Shown here: positions 35,750-44,903 of the stretch, one piece after another
How the letters are laid out: each line of letters opens with the position of its first letter
Numbering within the stretch: the stretch's first letter is position 1
NCBI RefSeq assembly: GCF_900117445.1
Contig: NZ_FPEJ01000009.1
Span: 124,001-188,000, forward strand
Direction of reading: 5' to 3'
DNA length: 64,000 nucleotides
Source of the DNA: Hyphomicrobium sp. NDB2Meth4
GTDB lineage: Bacteria > Pseudomonadota > Alphaproteobacteria > Rhizobiales > Hyphomicrobiaceae
Notes under the pieces: generated by a model
Told to the model about the DNA's origin: nothing
The model's input: only the letters and a program-made list of their open reading frames with translations
Database searches by the model: none
Made by a program: the position numbers and the translations under genes

Positions 35750-37291
35750 TCATCCGGTGCGCGGCTCAGCACGTACGAAGAGGCGGCGCAGCGCGCGAAC
35801 AAGCTGCGTAGCAAGATTCCAGAATTGCAGGATGCCCGAGGCGATGAACGCCGGCAGACCGACGATGGGAAGGAACAGCAATATGAAAGCGGCAAGTCGC
35901 ATAACCTGTGCGGCGCGATAGCCGAACGCGTTGCCATACTCGCTGCGCTGCTCCGGCGGCCAGATGCGCGCGAACCAGGCGCTGGCAACCGGCCAGCCGA
36001 GCACGCCGGCGCCAAGACACATGAGATAGAGGATCTGCATCCATGCCGGCACGCCGGGAACGATGCGCGTATCGAGTTCACGCTGCCGGTCCTCGTCGCG
36101 TGCGTGCACTTCGACGGCAGTCGTCACCACGTTGCCGGTGATGTTCGACATCGTGTTGGTCCACAAGTCGCCGACCATGCCGGTGATATTGCCGGACTGC
36201 GCGTTGAGCGGCACGGCTCGAATTGAAACGCGGCCCGAATCTTCGCGCCCGACAGAGACGCGGAACTCACCCTGCGCCTTGCCGAGCGCGTCGAGGAAGT
36301 CGCCTAATGTTGCGCGCTTCAAAGCATCGTCGAGACCGCCGACGGAAATGCGCTGCCAGAGCCAATTGCGGCCACCCGGCTGGCGCGGCGTTGCCGCGTG
36401 CAGGAGAACGAGATTGACGTCGTAGTCTGCCGCCGCGGTCATCAGATCGGAGAGCTTGATGCTCTGCTCTGCTCCGCTCGATGGATAGAAATAGAGCAAG
36501 TTGTTCTCGACGCGCCCGGTGACGAGCACGGTTTGTCCTTTGACGGATGAAAGCGCGACGGGCAGCGTCGCCGGATCGACACTGTCGACCAGCGCCACCC
36601 TGGTATCGGGATCGATGCGCGGATAGGAAGACAGCGTCGGCGCCCCGCCGGGCTCCAGCGCCAGCGTGCGGATGCTGGAGCGGCTGAGCGGGCGCTCGAG
36701 CTGAGACAAGGCTTCATCGAACAAGGCTCTATCGCGGAGTTCGACGAGCAGGTTCGGGCGCACAGCGGCATACATTGCCTCGCCGCCGCTCATGGTGCGG
36801 GTGATGAGCGGATAGCTCTCCTTACCGGCGACAACATACAGCGTGCCGGCGGATGGCAGGTCCTTCAGCAGCGCGCGGTCACCGAAGAGCGTATCTTCGG
36901 ACAGGTAGATGCCGAGCTTCGATCCGGGCGTCGTGTTGGGGAGCAGCGTCGGGATGGCGCGCTGCAGCTCCTCCGGCGTGCCGGCGGTGAAAACGTCGCC
37001 GTCGCGGTTGACGAACTTCCAATGGCCTTCGGGTGTTGCATGGGCCGCCAGCGCCGCGCCGCTGCCCGGAGGCAGCGACTTGATGTGCGCGGCGGCTCGC
37101 TCCAGCTCGACGATGCCGATGCGGCCGGCCTTGGGCGCGACTTCGCCAACCTCGGCGCCAATGCGCGAGATGCGCGAAAGCCAGTTGGCCTGGGCGGCAG
37201 GAACGGCGAAGGCGAGCAGCAGCGCTGCGCAGCCAATGCGCATCCATTGGTGACCGATCGTGAGGCTGCCCCGCATGCCTTGGCCGTCCAT
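35750..37291 (-). CDS. large periplasmic-membrane protein of unknown function
   Basis: 513 residues. A signal peptide or anchor (about 17-35, ending AQA-N) precedes a long exported region (about 36-415). That region holds short alternating blocks such as KLGIYLSEDTLFGDRALLKD, LYVVAGKESYPLI and GQTVLVTGRVENNLLYFYP. Two or three membrane helices lie near the C-terminus (about 425-500), before a basic tail. The exported part looks like repeated alpha/beta domains. No catalytic motif recognised. It reads as its own unit next to the HDAC gene. Confidence 0.8.
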   Translation of the reverse strand: MDGQGMRGSLTIGHQWMRIGCAALLLAFAVPAAQANWLSRISRIGAEVGEVAPKAGRIGIVELERAAAHIKSLPPGSGAALAAHATPEGHWKFVNRDGDVFTAGTPEELQRAIPTLLPNTTPGSKLGIYLSEDTLFGDRALLKDLPSAGTLYVVAGKESYPLITRTMSGGEAMYAAVRPNLLVELRDRALFDEALSQLERPLSRSSIRTLALEPGGAPTLSSYPRIDPDTRVALVDSVDPATLPVALSSVKGQTVLVTGRVENNLLYFYPSSGAEQSIKLSDLMTAAADYDVNLVLLHAATPRQPGGRNWLWQRISVGGLDDALKRATLGDFLDALGKAQGEFRVSVGREDSGRVSIRAVPLNAQSGNITGMVGDLWTNTMSNITGNVVTTAVEVHARDEDRQRELDTRIVPGVPAWMQILYLMCLGAGVLGWPVASAWFARIWPPEQRSEYGNAFGYRAAQVMRLAAFILLFLPIVGLPAFIASGILQFWNLATQLVRALRRLFVRAEPRTG

Positions 37292-37398
37292 CCTTATCCC
37301 GCTTCCGATGCGAAACCTTACACACCCTTTGGACAGAATTCAGGTGGTGTGGTTATGACAGGCGCCCCGAAAGGGGATGAACCGGGATTGGAAAGCCA

Positions 37399-38352
37399 AT
37401 GGGCGTCGAGAAGGCGGAAAAAGGAGCGATTGCCGCCGCGGCAGAGCATCTGCGCGCGGGCAGGCTGGTCGCCTTTCCCACCGAGACGGTCTACGGGCTC
37501 GGCGCGGACGCGACCCATTCGCGGGCGGTGGCGGAGATTTTCGCCGCCAAGGGACGGCCGACGTTCAATCCGCTGATCGTGCACGTTCTGGATGTGGCGG
37601 CGGCCGAGCGGCACGTCATCTTTACGCCGCTGGCGCGGCAGCTCGCGGGGGCGTTCTGGCCGGGACCGCTGACGCTGGTGCTGGACAAGCGCGAAGGCTC
37701 GCCGCTGTCCGATCTCGTTACGGGCGGGCTGTCGAGCGTTGCCGTGCGCTCACCCGACCATCCGGTCGCGCGGGCGCTGCTGGAGGCAACAGGCCGGCCG
37801 CTGGCGGCGCCATCGGCCAATCGATCCGGGCATGTCAGCCCGACCAAGGCGGAGCATGTGGCGGCCGATCTCGGTGACAAAGTCGCGATGGTGCTGGATG
37901 CCGGGGCGACGGCGCATGGGCTCGAATCGACGATTGTCGATGCGCGCGGCGACCATCCGGTGCTGTTGCGACCGGGCGCGGTGACGGTGGAGACGATCGA
38001 GGCGGTGATCGGTGGAAAAGTCGTGCGCGGCGATATCGATGCGGCACGACCGAGTGCGCCGGGACAACTGCTCAGCCACTATGCGCCGAGCGCGCGGGTG
38101 CGGCTTGAAGCGCGCGACGTGCTCGCGGGAGAAGCGCTATTGGCGTTTGGGCCCGATGTTCCGGCCACCGCGGGGGCCATGATCAATCTCAGTCCGGCGG
38201 GCGACCTTACCGAGGCGGCATCAAACCTTTTCGCGGCATTGCGTGCGCTGGATGCGAGCGGCGCTGAGGCCATCGCGGTGATGCCAATTCCGCAGTCGGG
38301 GCTGGGCGAGGCAATCAATGACCGCCTCCGGCGCGCGGCGGCACCGCGCTAG
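37399..38352 (+). CDS. sua5: L-threonylcarbamoyladenylate synthase (Sua5 type)
   Basis: Makes threonylcarbamoyl-AMP for the t6A37 modification of ANN-decoding tRNAs. The YrdC domain (about 10-200) has LVAFPTETVYGLGADAT, KGRPTFNPLIVH, FWPGPLTLVL and the S-N-R-S-type block APSANRSGHVSPT. A linker with SAPGQLLSHYAP then leads into the Sua5 C-terminal domain (about 230-317). The two-domain length (317) separates it from single-domain TsaC. Confidence 0.94.
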   Translation: MGVEKAEKGAIAAAAEHLRAGRLVAFPTETVYGLGADATHSRAVAEIFAAKGRPTFNPLIVHVLDVAAAERHVIFTPLARQLAGAFWPGPLTLVLDKREGSPLSDLVTGGLSSVAVRSPDHPVARALLEATGRPLAAPSANRSGHVSPTKAEHVAADLGDKVAMVLDAGATAHGLESTIVDARGDHPVLLRPGAVTVETIEAVIGGKVVRGDIDAARPSAPGQLLSHYAPSARVRLEARDVLAGEALLAFGPDVPATAGAMINLSPAGDLTEAASNLFAALRALDASGAEAIAVMPIPQSGLGEAINDRLRRAAAPR

Positions 38353-38485
38353 CCGATCAGGCAGCCAAATGGGTTGCATGAGCGCGGTTGGGCACAGCTA
38401 ACGGCAATCTGTGGCTGGGCGAGTTGCTGAAAGCCGTCTTTTCCGTCAACAGTTCCCCTCTCATAGCAGCAACGCGAGACGTCCC

Positions 38486-39946
38486 TTGGCCCGCAAGCGC
38501 GCAGACAGCAAGACAACCCGTGCGGCCGGTTCCGGATCGCGCGAGGATGCGCTCAGCCGAATGTCTGATGTCGTTGGCGCGGCGCATGCGCTGATCGATC
38601 CCGAGCAGCAGCTTCCCTATCTGCGCGAATGGCGTGGCCTCTATCAGGGGCGCGCGGCGCTGGTGTTGCGCCCGGAGAGCACCAGCCAGGTTTCCGAGAT
38701 CGTCGGCATCGCCAATGCGGCCGGCATCGGCATCGTGCCACAGGGCGGCAACACAGGGCTGGTCGGCGGGCAGATGCCGTCCAGTGACGGCACGGAAGTG
38801 GTGCTGTCGCTATCGCGGCTGAAGCAGGTGCGCAACGTCGATGCGGCGGGCGGCACGATGATCGTCGAAGCGGGCGTGACGCTGGCCGACGCGCAAAATG
38901 CGGCCGAGCGCGCGGGGCGGCTTTTTCCGCTCAGCCTCGCGTCGGAGGACAGCTGCGAGATCGGCGGCGTGCTGGCGACGAATGCTGGCGGCACCGGCGT
39001 GCTGGCTTATGGCAACGCTCGGGCGCTGACGCTGGGGGTTGAAGTGGTGCTCGCCAGCGGCGAAATCTGGGACGGCCTGCGCACGCTGAAGAAAGACAAC
39101 ACCGGATACGATCTGCGCGATCTGTTCGTCGGTTCGGAGGGGACGCTCGGCGTCATTACTGCGGCTGCGCTGAAGCTGTTTCCGCGGCCGGCAGAAACAG
39201 CCGTTGCCCTCGCCGCGCTGCCAACGCTGGAAGACGTGGCGACGCTGTTCCGTCTGTCGGAGGCACGCGGCGCGCACTCGCTGACGGCATTCGAATTCAT
39301 GAGCCGCTTCACGCTGGAGCTGGTGACGCGCCACGTTCCGGGCACGCGCCTGCCGGTGCGAGAAGAAGCGCCGTGGTACGTGCTGCTCGAACTATCGAGC
39401 GCGGTGGAAGGCGGGGCCGCGGAAACAGCGATGCAGCGGCTGCTGGAAGAGGCGAGCGAGAAGCACATCATTTCAGATGTGGTGATCGCCGGGTCGCTGG
39501 CGCAGGCGCAATCGCTGTGGAAGTTGCGCGAGAGCGCATCGGAAGCGCAGCGCGGCGAAGGCGGCAGCATCAAGCACGATGTGTCGGTGCCGGTAGCGCG
39601 CATCCCCGAGTTCATCACGGAAGCGGGCATGGAAGTGGAGCGTGTCTGCCATGGCGCGCGGCCCGTCGTGTTCGGCCATTTCGGCGACGGCAACGTGCAC
39701 TACAACGTCACGCAGCCTATCGGTATGGACAAGGCCGAGTACCTGGCGCTGTGGAACGAGATGGCCGGCGCGGTGCATGATGTGGTGGCGCGCTTTTCGG
39801 GGTCGATCTCAGCGGAGCACGGCATCGGACAGATGAAGCGTGCGGAGCTGATGCGCTTCAAGAGCCCGGTGGAGGTTGCGATGATGCGCAAGATCAAAGC
39901 GGCGCTCGATCCCAACGGCATCCTCAATCCGGGCAAGCTGCTCTAG
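38486..39946 (+). CDS. FAD-binding oxidoreductase, GlcD / D-2-hydroxyacid dehydrogenase group
   Basis: About 486 residues from TTG 38486. The next start, ATG 38561, would cut into the conserved SDVVGAAHAL region, and the GTG at 38411 has no ribosome site. PCMH-type FAD domain: PQGGNTGLVGGQMP, ATNAGGTGVLAYGNAR, GSEGTLGVITAA. The C-terminal FAD-oxidase domain has FGHFGDGNVHYNV (metal-binding His) and ISAEHGIGQMKRAEL. Such enzymes oxidise D-lactate, D-2-hydroxyglutarate or glycolate; the exact substrate is open. Confidence 0.88.
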   Translation: MARKRADSKTTRAAGSGSREDALSRMSDVVGAAHALIDPEQQLPYLREWRGLYQGRAALVLRPESTSQVSEIVGIANAAGIGIVPQGGNTGLVGGQMPSSDGTEVVLSLSRLKQVRNVDAAGGTMIVEAGVTLADAQNAAERAGRLFPLSLASEDSCEIGGVLATNAGGTGVLAYGNARALTLGVEVVLASGEIWDGLRTLKKDNTGYDLRDLFVGSEGTLGVITAAALKLFPRPAETAVALAALPTLEDVATLFRLSEARGAHSLTAFEFMSRFTLELVTRHVPGTRLPVREEAPWYVLLELSSAVEGGAAETAMQRLLEEASEKHIISDVVIAGSLAQAQSLWKLRESASEAQRGEGGSIKHDVSVPVARIPEFITEAGMEVERVCHGARPVVFGHFGDGNVHYNVTQPIGMDKAEYLALWNEMAGAVHDVVARFSGSISAEHGIGQMKRAELMRFKSPVEVAMMRKIKAALDPNGILNPGKLL

Positions 39947-39980
39947 CCTTGGGAATAGTTCTTCGAAGGAGCGCCTCGAC

Positions 39981-40283
39981 GTGCAGGAAACTTATCCCGA
40001 TTGCCGATATTTCGGCACCTATGCCGGCGTGAGCCTGCCGTTCAATCTCGTCAATGCGATCGAGCCCGAAGCGCTGTCGAACCGCAATACGTTCATCAAG
40101 GCGTACTACGACGACGCCGGAAAACTGATGGGCTTCGAGAAGCTGGTCTATGGCGAGGTGGAGCTGACCCACCGCTATCAGTATCACGGCAACGGCGCGC
40201 TGAAGCAGGCGGAGATCGTCATGCTGGATGAAGACCCCGTGACGGTGCTTTTCGACGAGGACGGCAAGCCGGTGAAGGGCTGA
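39981..40283 (+). CDS. small conserved protein, possibly DUF6156
   Basis: 100 residues from GTG 39981 (AAGGAG upstream). It is soluble, with alternating strands in YFGTYAGVSLPFNLVNAIEP, FIKAYYDDAGKLMGFEKLVY and GEVELTHRYQYHGNGALKQA. The pattern resembles what I recall as DUF6156; this naming is from memory and uncertain. It follows the FAD oxidase by 34 nt and may be in its operon. No function can be inferred. Confidence 0.78.
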   Translation: MQETYPDCRYFGTYAGVSLPFNLVNAIEPEALSNRNTFIKAYYDDAGKLMGFEKLVYGEVELTHRYQYHGNGALKQAEIVMLDEDPVTVLFDEDGKPVKG

Positions 40284-40304
40284 CGAGACGCCCATGCCGT
40301 CGCG

Positions 40305-41954
40305 CTATAGCGCCGAGCTGCGGCGTTTGAACGGCCAGAAGCCGCCTTTTGATGAATGCTGCGGCTTGGGCTCCGGAGGGGTTCTGCCGGCGCGTCTCCA
40401 GCTGGCACGGATCCAGTCCTCGGTGCCGTAGAGCCACTGCTTGAAGCTCGAGCGCGGCGGCGGCTGGCTGCGATCTTCGAGCACAAGCTGCGATAATGTC
40501 TCGACGTCGGCGCACAGCTTCTCCAGCGCGGAGAGGCGCTTGGCGCCGTCTTCGTGCACCGCGCCGATGCGCGCGTTGATGAGGTGGATCTCGCCAGAGT
40601 CGTTGTTGCGCCAGCTATCGAGCGCGCCGGCGAGCGTATGCTGATTTGCGCTGATTTTCATGAGCGCGTCGTGCACCTCGGAAAGCTCGCTGCTGTAGAC
40701 CGCGTGCGCTTCGGCGGTTTTCTGGTCGTAGGTGTCGAGCACTTTCTCGATTGTGGCGATGCGATCGCCGATGCTGGACGACAAGTCGATGCGGTTCTGA
40801 TCGGAGTTGTCGCCGAACTGCTGCAATTGCAGAACGACAGACTGCACTTCGGCTACGATCTTCTGCATCTCCTCGCCGAACTGTGCCTGCGCCTGCTCGC
40901 TCGCCTGGGCGGCAAGGCGCACGGCGCTGCGAACGGCGGAAATCTCATCTGAGAGCTGCGTGATGGCGCTGGCGCGTTCGGTGCGCTCGGTGCCCAGCGC
41001 GTGCTCAATGGCCCACAGCCGGTCGGTGATCGCGGGATCGATCGCAGCGACGCCGCCGCCAATAGGCTGGCTCTGCAGCGCGGCTTCGATGGCAACGAGG
41101 CGGTTGTCGAGCGGAGATATATCGATGGGCGCAACAGTCGGCTGACGCGAGAGCGCGGCCTCCAGCATGCCGAAGCGTTCGGCGAAGGATCGCTCTGCGT
41201 CAGACAGGCGCGTGGTGAATGCGTTCTCCACCTCGGACAGGCGATCGAACAGGCGCTGGATGAACGTTTGATCGATGGCGGGCGCGGGCGGGTGTGCTGC
41301 GGCGAGCGATTGCTTCTCGCCCTCGCCTGCGTCAGGAGCCGGGGCGGCGGGTCGCTGCAGGGTCCGATGCCCCGTGACCGCGCCCCAATATTCGCGCGAA
41401 TGGCGCGGCACGTGACGCGTGACGAGCTCGCCGCCGGGCAGGTCGCCACCGATTTCGGACAGCGCCTGGATGACATCATCGACGGTCGCCGGTTCACCGT
41501 GCGACGTCGCGCGAGAGGCCGCAACGCGCAAGACATCCTCGAGTTCGGGCGAGCGCCGCGGCGTCTCGCCCTCGGATGCGATGGAGGGAAGCTCGGCGGC
41601 GATGGAGACGGCGCAGTCGCGACGCAGGGCGGGGACGCGAACGCCATGCCGCTCCAGCGAGGCAGAAGCCGGCTCGATGCGTGTCATCGCCAGCAGGAGA
41701 TGTTCGAGGCGAACCTCGGCCGACCGGTACGCGAGGGCGATGTCGTAGGCCTGGTTGGCACAGGCGAGGACGGTCTCGTCGACCCAGATGGGGGCCGAGC
41801 GGGCGGGGAGCGCTGAGCGCGGCGCGGTTGCATGGGCGGGTGTTGCCTGGGCGGTGTGGGAGCCCGACGTCACTTCCCGCCAGCCGGATGGATCGGTCGA
41901 CGTGGCGCTCCAGCGCGACGTCCTGAGGTCAAGGTCGTGCCCCCGATAATCCAT
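40305..41954 (-). CDS. Clp N-domain protein with long coiled coil, no ATPase
   Basis: 549 residues. After a disordered N-terminus, a ClpA/ClpB-type N-terminal repeat domain (about 58-165) is visible: ACANQAYDIALAYRSAEVRL, EHLLLAMTR, SPELEDVLRVAASRATSHG. It is not followed by any AAA+ Walker motif. A long heptad-rich region (about 215-500) follows, then a basic C-terminus ending KGGFWPFKRRSSAL. No signal peptide is present. Clp N domains bind substrates or adaptors, so it could be a scaffold or adaptor; this is inference. Confidence 0.85.
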   Translation of the reverse strand: MDYRGHDLDLRTSRWSATSTDPSGWREVTSGSHTAQATPAHATAPRSALPARSAPIWVDETVLACANQAYDIALAYRSAEVRLEHLLLAMTRIEPASASLERHGVRVPALRRDCAVSIAAELPSIASEGETPRRSPELEDVLRVAASRATSHGEPATVDDVIQALSEIGGDLPGGELVTRHVPRHSREYWGAVTGHRTLQRPAAPAPDAGEGEKQSLAAAHPPAPAIDQTFIQRLFDRLSEVENAFTTRLSDAERSFAERFGMLEAALSRQPTVAPIDISPLDNRLVAIEAALQSQPIGGGVAAIDPAITDRLWAIEHALGTERTERASAITQLSDEISAVRSAVRLAAQASEQAQAQFGEEMQKIVAEVQSVVLQLQQFGDNSDQNRIDLSSSIGDRIATIEKVLDTYDQKTAEAHAVYSSELSEVHDALMKISANQHTLAGALDSWRNNDSGEIHLINARIGAVHEDGAKRLSALEKLCADVETLSQLVLEDRSQPPPRSSFKQWLYGTEDWIRASWRRAGRTPPEPKPQHSSKGGFWPFKRRSSAL

Positions 41955-42098
41955 ACGCGATGCTCCTCACCAGTCCCCGGCCGACCTTACCCCCGAACTG
42001 GCATTGCTGCGAGGGGGCCGCGAGAGGGCAGCGGCCCTCGCGACACGTATCGCCATAGGATCGTGACGTTTCCTTGCTGCTAGAGGGCGATGGTTAAA

Positions 42099-42785
42099 CT
42101 AGAGGAGCGACGCCGTGACCGGCACCGGCTCCTGCACCTCGGGGCCCTCGTTGGCCGGATTGTTGAGCTTGCGGCTCACTTCGACGATGTCGAGGAGATC
42201 GTCGGGGGCAGGCACGAGAAGGTCCGTAATGTGGGTTGCGGTGCCGGGGCGGCAATCGAGCCACACATCGAAATGTTCCGGCGGAATGATTACCGGCATG
42301 CGGTCGTGAAGGCGCGCCATCGGCCCGTTAGCGGCGGTGGTGAGGATCGCCATGGTCTCGATCTCGCTGCCGTCGGCGCCAAGCCAGTGCTCGTAGATGG
42401 CGGCAAGACCCATCGTACCGCCACCCCTAAGACGGGCTAGATGGGGCCGCTTGGCGCCAGCGGGGCCGGTCCATTCGTAGAAGCCGTCGGCGGGGACGAG
42501 GCAGCGCTTGTGGCGCAGGCCGGCGCGGAAGGACGGCTTGTCGGCGGCGCTCTCAGACCGGGCGTTGACCAGCATCTTGAAGGCGCGCGGGTCCTTCACC
42601 CATGATGGGATCAGCCCCCAGCGCACCAGTGCCAACTCGCGGCCGCCGTTATGCGTGTCGCGGACGATGGCGACAGGCTGGGACGGGGCGATATTGTAAC
42701 GGGGCGGAAATATCGCCTCGTTCAGATATCGGAAATAGGCGCGGACCGCTTCAGGCGGAGATGTCAAGGAATAGCGCGTACACAT
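42099..42785 (-). CDS. SOS response-associated peptidase (SRAP, YedK/HMCES family)
   Basis: Forms a covalent link with abasic sites in single-stranded DNA to protect the genome. Residue 2 is the catalytic Cys (MCTRYSLT). Other SRAP markers are YNIAPSQPVAIVR (Asn), NARSES, CLVPADGFYEW (Glu) and the late His in LHDRMPVIIPPE. 228 residues is normal. It is divergent from the nudix gene, with a 40-base gap. I saw no alphaproteobacterial LexA box (GTTC-N7-GTTC) in that gap. Confidence 0.94.
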   Translation of the reverse strand: MCTRYSLTSPPEAVRAYFRYLNEAIFPPRYNIAPSQPVAIVRDTHNGGRELALVRWGLIPSWVKDPRAFKMLVNARSESAADKPSFRAGLRHKRCLVPADGFYEWTGPAGAKRPHLARLRGGGTMGLAAIYEHWLGADGSEIETMAILTTAANGPMARLHDRMPVIIPPEHFDVWLDCRPGTATHITDLLVPAPDDLLDIVEVSRKLNNPANEGPEVQEPVPVTASLL

Positions 42786-42825
42786 GATGTGAAGGTAGTC
42801 GTTCGAGCCAAGCTGGAGAAGATGG

Positions 42826-43284
42826 ATGTCGGACCACGGCGGGACTGATCACGAAGCTGGCCCCTGGCCTAGAGCTGCCGCCAGTGCGGTGCTGTTCCGA
42901 GGGGAAGCGGTCCTGCTGGTGCTGCGCGACAAAGGGCACGCCGCAGGGATGTGGAGCCTGCCGGGGGGCGCCATTCACGCAGGTGAGACAGCCGAAGCGG
43001 CCGCCCGGCGCGAGGTGGAAGAGGAAACCGGCCTCATCGCCCACATCGAAGGGCTCGCCGGCGTCTACGACCTCATAGACCGGAACGAGGGTGGCGAGGT
43101 GGTGCTGGACTACGTCATCGCCACCTATTACGGCCGCGCGGACGATGGCGAGCCGCGGGCGAAAGACGACGTGCGGGATGCCCGCTTCTTCGCCCTCGAC
43201 GCCGCCAAGGATCTGGAGTTGACGGAGGGCACCTATTTCGTCATCGAGCAGGCTTGGCGACTTCTTGCCGCCAGCGTGGAATAG
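42826..43284 (+). CDS. NUDIX hydrolase
   Basis: 152 residues. The full catalytic Nudix box is present in GAIHAGETAEAAARREVEEE followed by TGL (the G-x5-E-x7-REUxEExGU pattern), so it should be active, unlike the nudix-like regulator at 51709. The N-terminal half is GPWPRAAASAVLFRGEAVLL. It likely cleaves a nucleotide diphosphate derivative; the substrate cannot be told. It is followed by the TIGR02301 gene, its constant neighbour in Hyphomicrobiales. Confidence 0.93.
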   Translation: MSDHGGTDHEAGPWPRAAASAVLFRGEAVLLVLRDKGHAAGMWSLPGGAIHAGETAEAAARREVEEETGLIAHIEGLAGVYDLIDRNEGGEVVLDYVIATYYGRADDGEPRAKDDVRDARFFALDAAKDLELTEGTYFVIEQAWRLLAASVE

Positions 43285-43324
43285 GTGCCTCTGGAACGTC
43301 CAGAATCGGTGATAGAGTGAACTT

Positions 43325-43732
43325 ATGAGGGGTTATCGACAGCACCGTCGGCCTGCGCGCCGCCGCCTTGCCGCGGTGTGTGCGATGCTTGCTGGCGTGT
43401 CGATGGCGCTTCCAGCAGCGGCCGCACCCGACAGCAAACCCTATGACGACCGCCTGTTCCGGCTTTCGGAGATCCTGGGCGCGGTGCACTACCTGCGCGA
43501 GCTGTGTGGCGCTGACGAAGGTCAATTGTGGCGCGAGCGGATGACCGACCTATTGCAGTCGGAAGGCACCTCGGCGCTGCGCAAAGCCAAGCTGACGCGC
43601 AGCTTCAATAAAGGTTATCAGAGCTACAGCCGCACCTATAACACCTGCAGTCCTTCGGCTCAGAACGTGATCAACCGCTTCGTCACCGAAGGCGCGGCGA
43701 TCGCGGACACTCTGGTGCGCTCGGTCCCATAG
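43325..43732 (+). CDS. TIGR02301 family secreted protein
   Basis: 135 residues. A basic N-terminus and signal peptide (about 1-34, ending AAAA-P) precede the TIGR02301 domain: RLFRLSEILGAVHYLRELCG, LWRERMTDLL, LTRSFNKGYQSYSRTYNTCS. Two Cys flank the domain (LCGAD, YNTCS) and may pair. Function unknown; periplasmic. It lies 40 nt downstream of the nudix gene. Confidence 0.9.
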   Translation: MRGYRQHRRPARRRLAAVCAMLAGVSMALPAAAAPDSKPYDDRLFRLSEILGAVHYLRELCGADEGQLWRERMTDLLQSEGTSALRKAKLTRSFNKGYQSYSRTYNTCSPSAQNVINRFVTEGAAIADTLVRSVP

Positions 43733-43906
43733 GGACTGCACCGCTTTTTTCTTGCAGAAGTTTACTCTGAACGAGGGCTGCGCTTTGCCCCCGAGACACG
43801 CGTGATATGCACGTTATGTCGACGTGCTGCGTGTGCGATGCGCGCAGCCATTCACAGCGAGCCGGGGCGGAGATCGGGGCGCCGTTGCTCGCAAGGGGGA
43901 AGACCG

Positions 43907-44155
43907 ATGCAACAGTTGCTCGAGGGACTAGACACGGACGATTCCACGTACCGTGCGCTATCGCTAATACTCGAAGCTTGGGACGAAGGTACCGAGAGCG
44001 GTGTGCCGAACGAGCAGATGGCTTATGCCGCCCTGTTCACGGCGCTGACCGATCTGGTTTCACAGTTCGGCGAGGAAGCCGTGGTGAAGCTGGCGGAGGG
44101 GCTCGAGAAGCGCATCCGCGTCGGCGAGTTCACGCTTCACCGGACGCGGCAGTAG
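43907..44155 (+). CDS. small acidic helical protein
   Basis: 82 residues from ATG 43907, preceded by AAGGGGGAA; the 35-residue upstream extension is not supported. The content is mostly helical and acidic: YRALSLILEAWDEGTESGVP, then MAYAALFTALTDLVSQFGEE and AVVKLAEGLEKRIRVGEF. No signal peptide or membrane helix. Family unknown. Its stop lies 13 nt from the converging LysE gene stop. Confidence 0.75.
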   Translation: MQQLLEGLDTDDSTYRALSLILEAWDEGTESGVPNEQMAYAALFTALTDLVSQFGEEAVVKLAEGLEKRIRVGEFTLHRTRQ

Positions 44156-44168
44156 ACCTCAGCTGGCT

Positions 44169-44834
44169 TCACAGCAGGCCGATGCGTTTGACGACGACCT
44201 CGCCGATGAGCAAGAGGCCGAAGCCGACGAGCAGCAGCCCTGCGACGTGATTGATGAGCAGCAGACGCTCGACCGAGAGCCTGTGGCGGAAGCGTGCGAT
44301 GAGGTGCGAGAGAGAAACCCACCAGGCCAGGCTGCCGCCCATGACGGCAGCGACGATGGTGAGCGCATCGATGTAGCTGTTCACCTCTACGAAGGTAGAG
44401 ACGCCTCCGAAGATGGCGAACAGCCCCAACACAGCCCCTGGATTGGTGATGGTGAGCAGGAACGTCTGGGGGATGTCCCAGACGAAGTCTCGCAGAGTTT
44501 CGGCATGCTCGCGGTTCGGCGTCACGGGCACGAACCGCGGCGAAGAAAAATAGAGCTTGGCGCCGAACGCCACCAGAACGAGCCCGCCGAGCATCTGAAT
44601 GGTCATGCGGTGAACCTGCACGGCGCCGGAAATGGCGCCGACGCCCAGGGCCGCGCATAACGCGATCAACCCGTCGCCCAGCATTGCGCCCAGCCCCGCC
44701 GCAATACCTCCCCAAAAGCCACGTTCGATTGCCCTCTGGATGCAGAGGACGTTGACGGGGCCGACCGGGGCGGCGACAAGGATTCCGATAATGATGCCTA
44801 CGGGTATGATGAGCGGATTAGGCAGAAAATCCAT
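44169..44834 (-). CDS. LysE/RhtB family amino-acid exporter
   Basis: 221 residues from ATG 44834 (GAAGGAAGG upstream), about six membrane helices. The family's first-helix motif is PVGIIIGILVAAPVGPVNVL, followed by IQRAIERGFWGGIAAGLGAM. The second half carries LLTITNPGAVLGLFAIFGGV, typical of LysE/RhtB. It exports amino acids or similar small metabolites; the substrate cannot be read from sequence. Confidence 0.9.
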   Translation of the reverse strand: MDFLPNPLIIPVGIIIGILVAAPVGPVNVLCIQRAIERGFWGGIAAGLGAMLGDGLIALCAALGVGAISGAVQVHRMTIQMLGGLVLVAFGAKLYFSSPRFVPVTPNREHAETLRDFVWDIPQTFLLTITNPGAVLGLFAIFGGVSTFVEVNSYIDALTIVAAVMGGSLAWWVSLSHLIARFRHRLSVERLLLINHVAGLLLVGFGLLLIGEVVVKRIGLL

Positions 44835-44903
44835 GCACCTTCCTTCGCCGGTCCGCCATGCGTGCCGTTTGTTCTCGTTCCCAGCGCTGTTGGGCACCGG
44901 AGC

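Noticed and set aside
42786-42825. Possible LexA box between the SRAP gene and the nudix gene
   Set aside because: GTTC-type half-sites are present only once; the spaced pair GTTC-N7-GTTC is absent.
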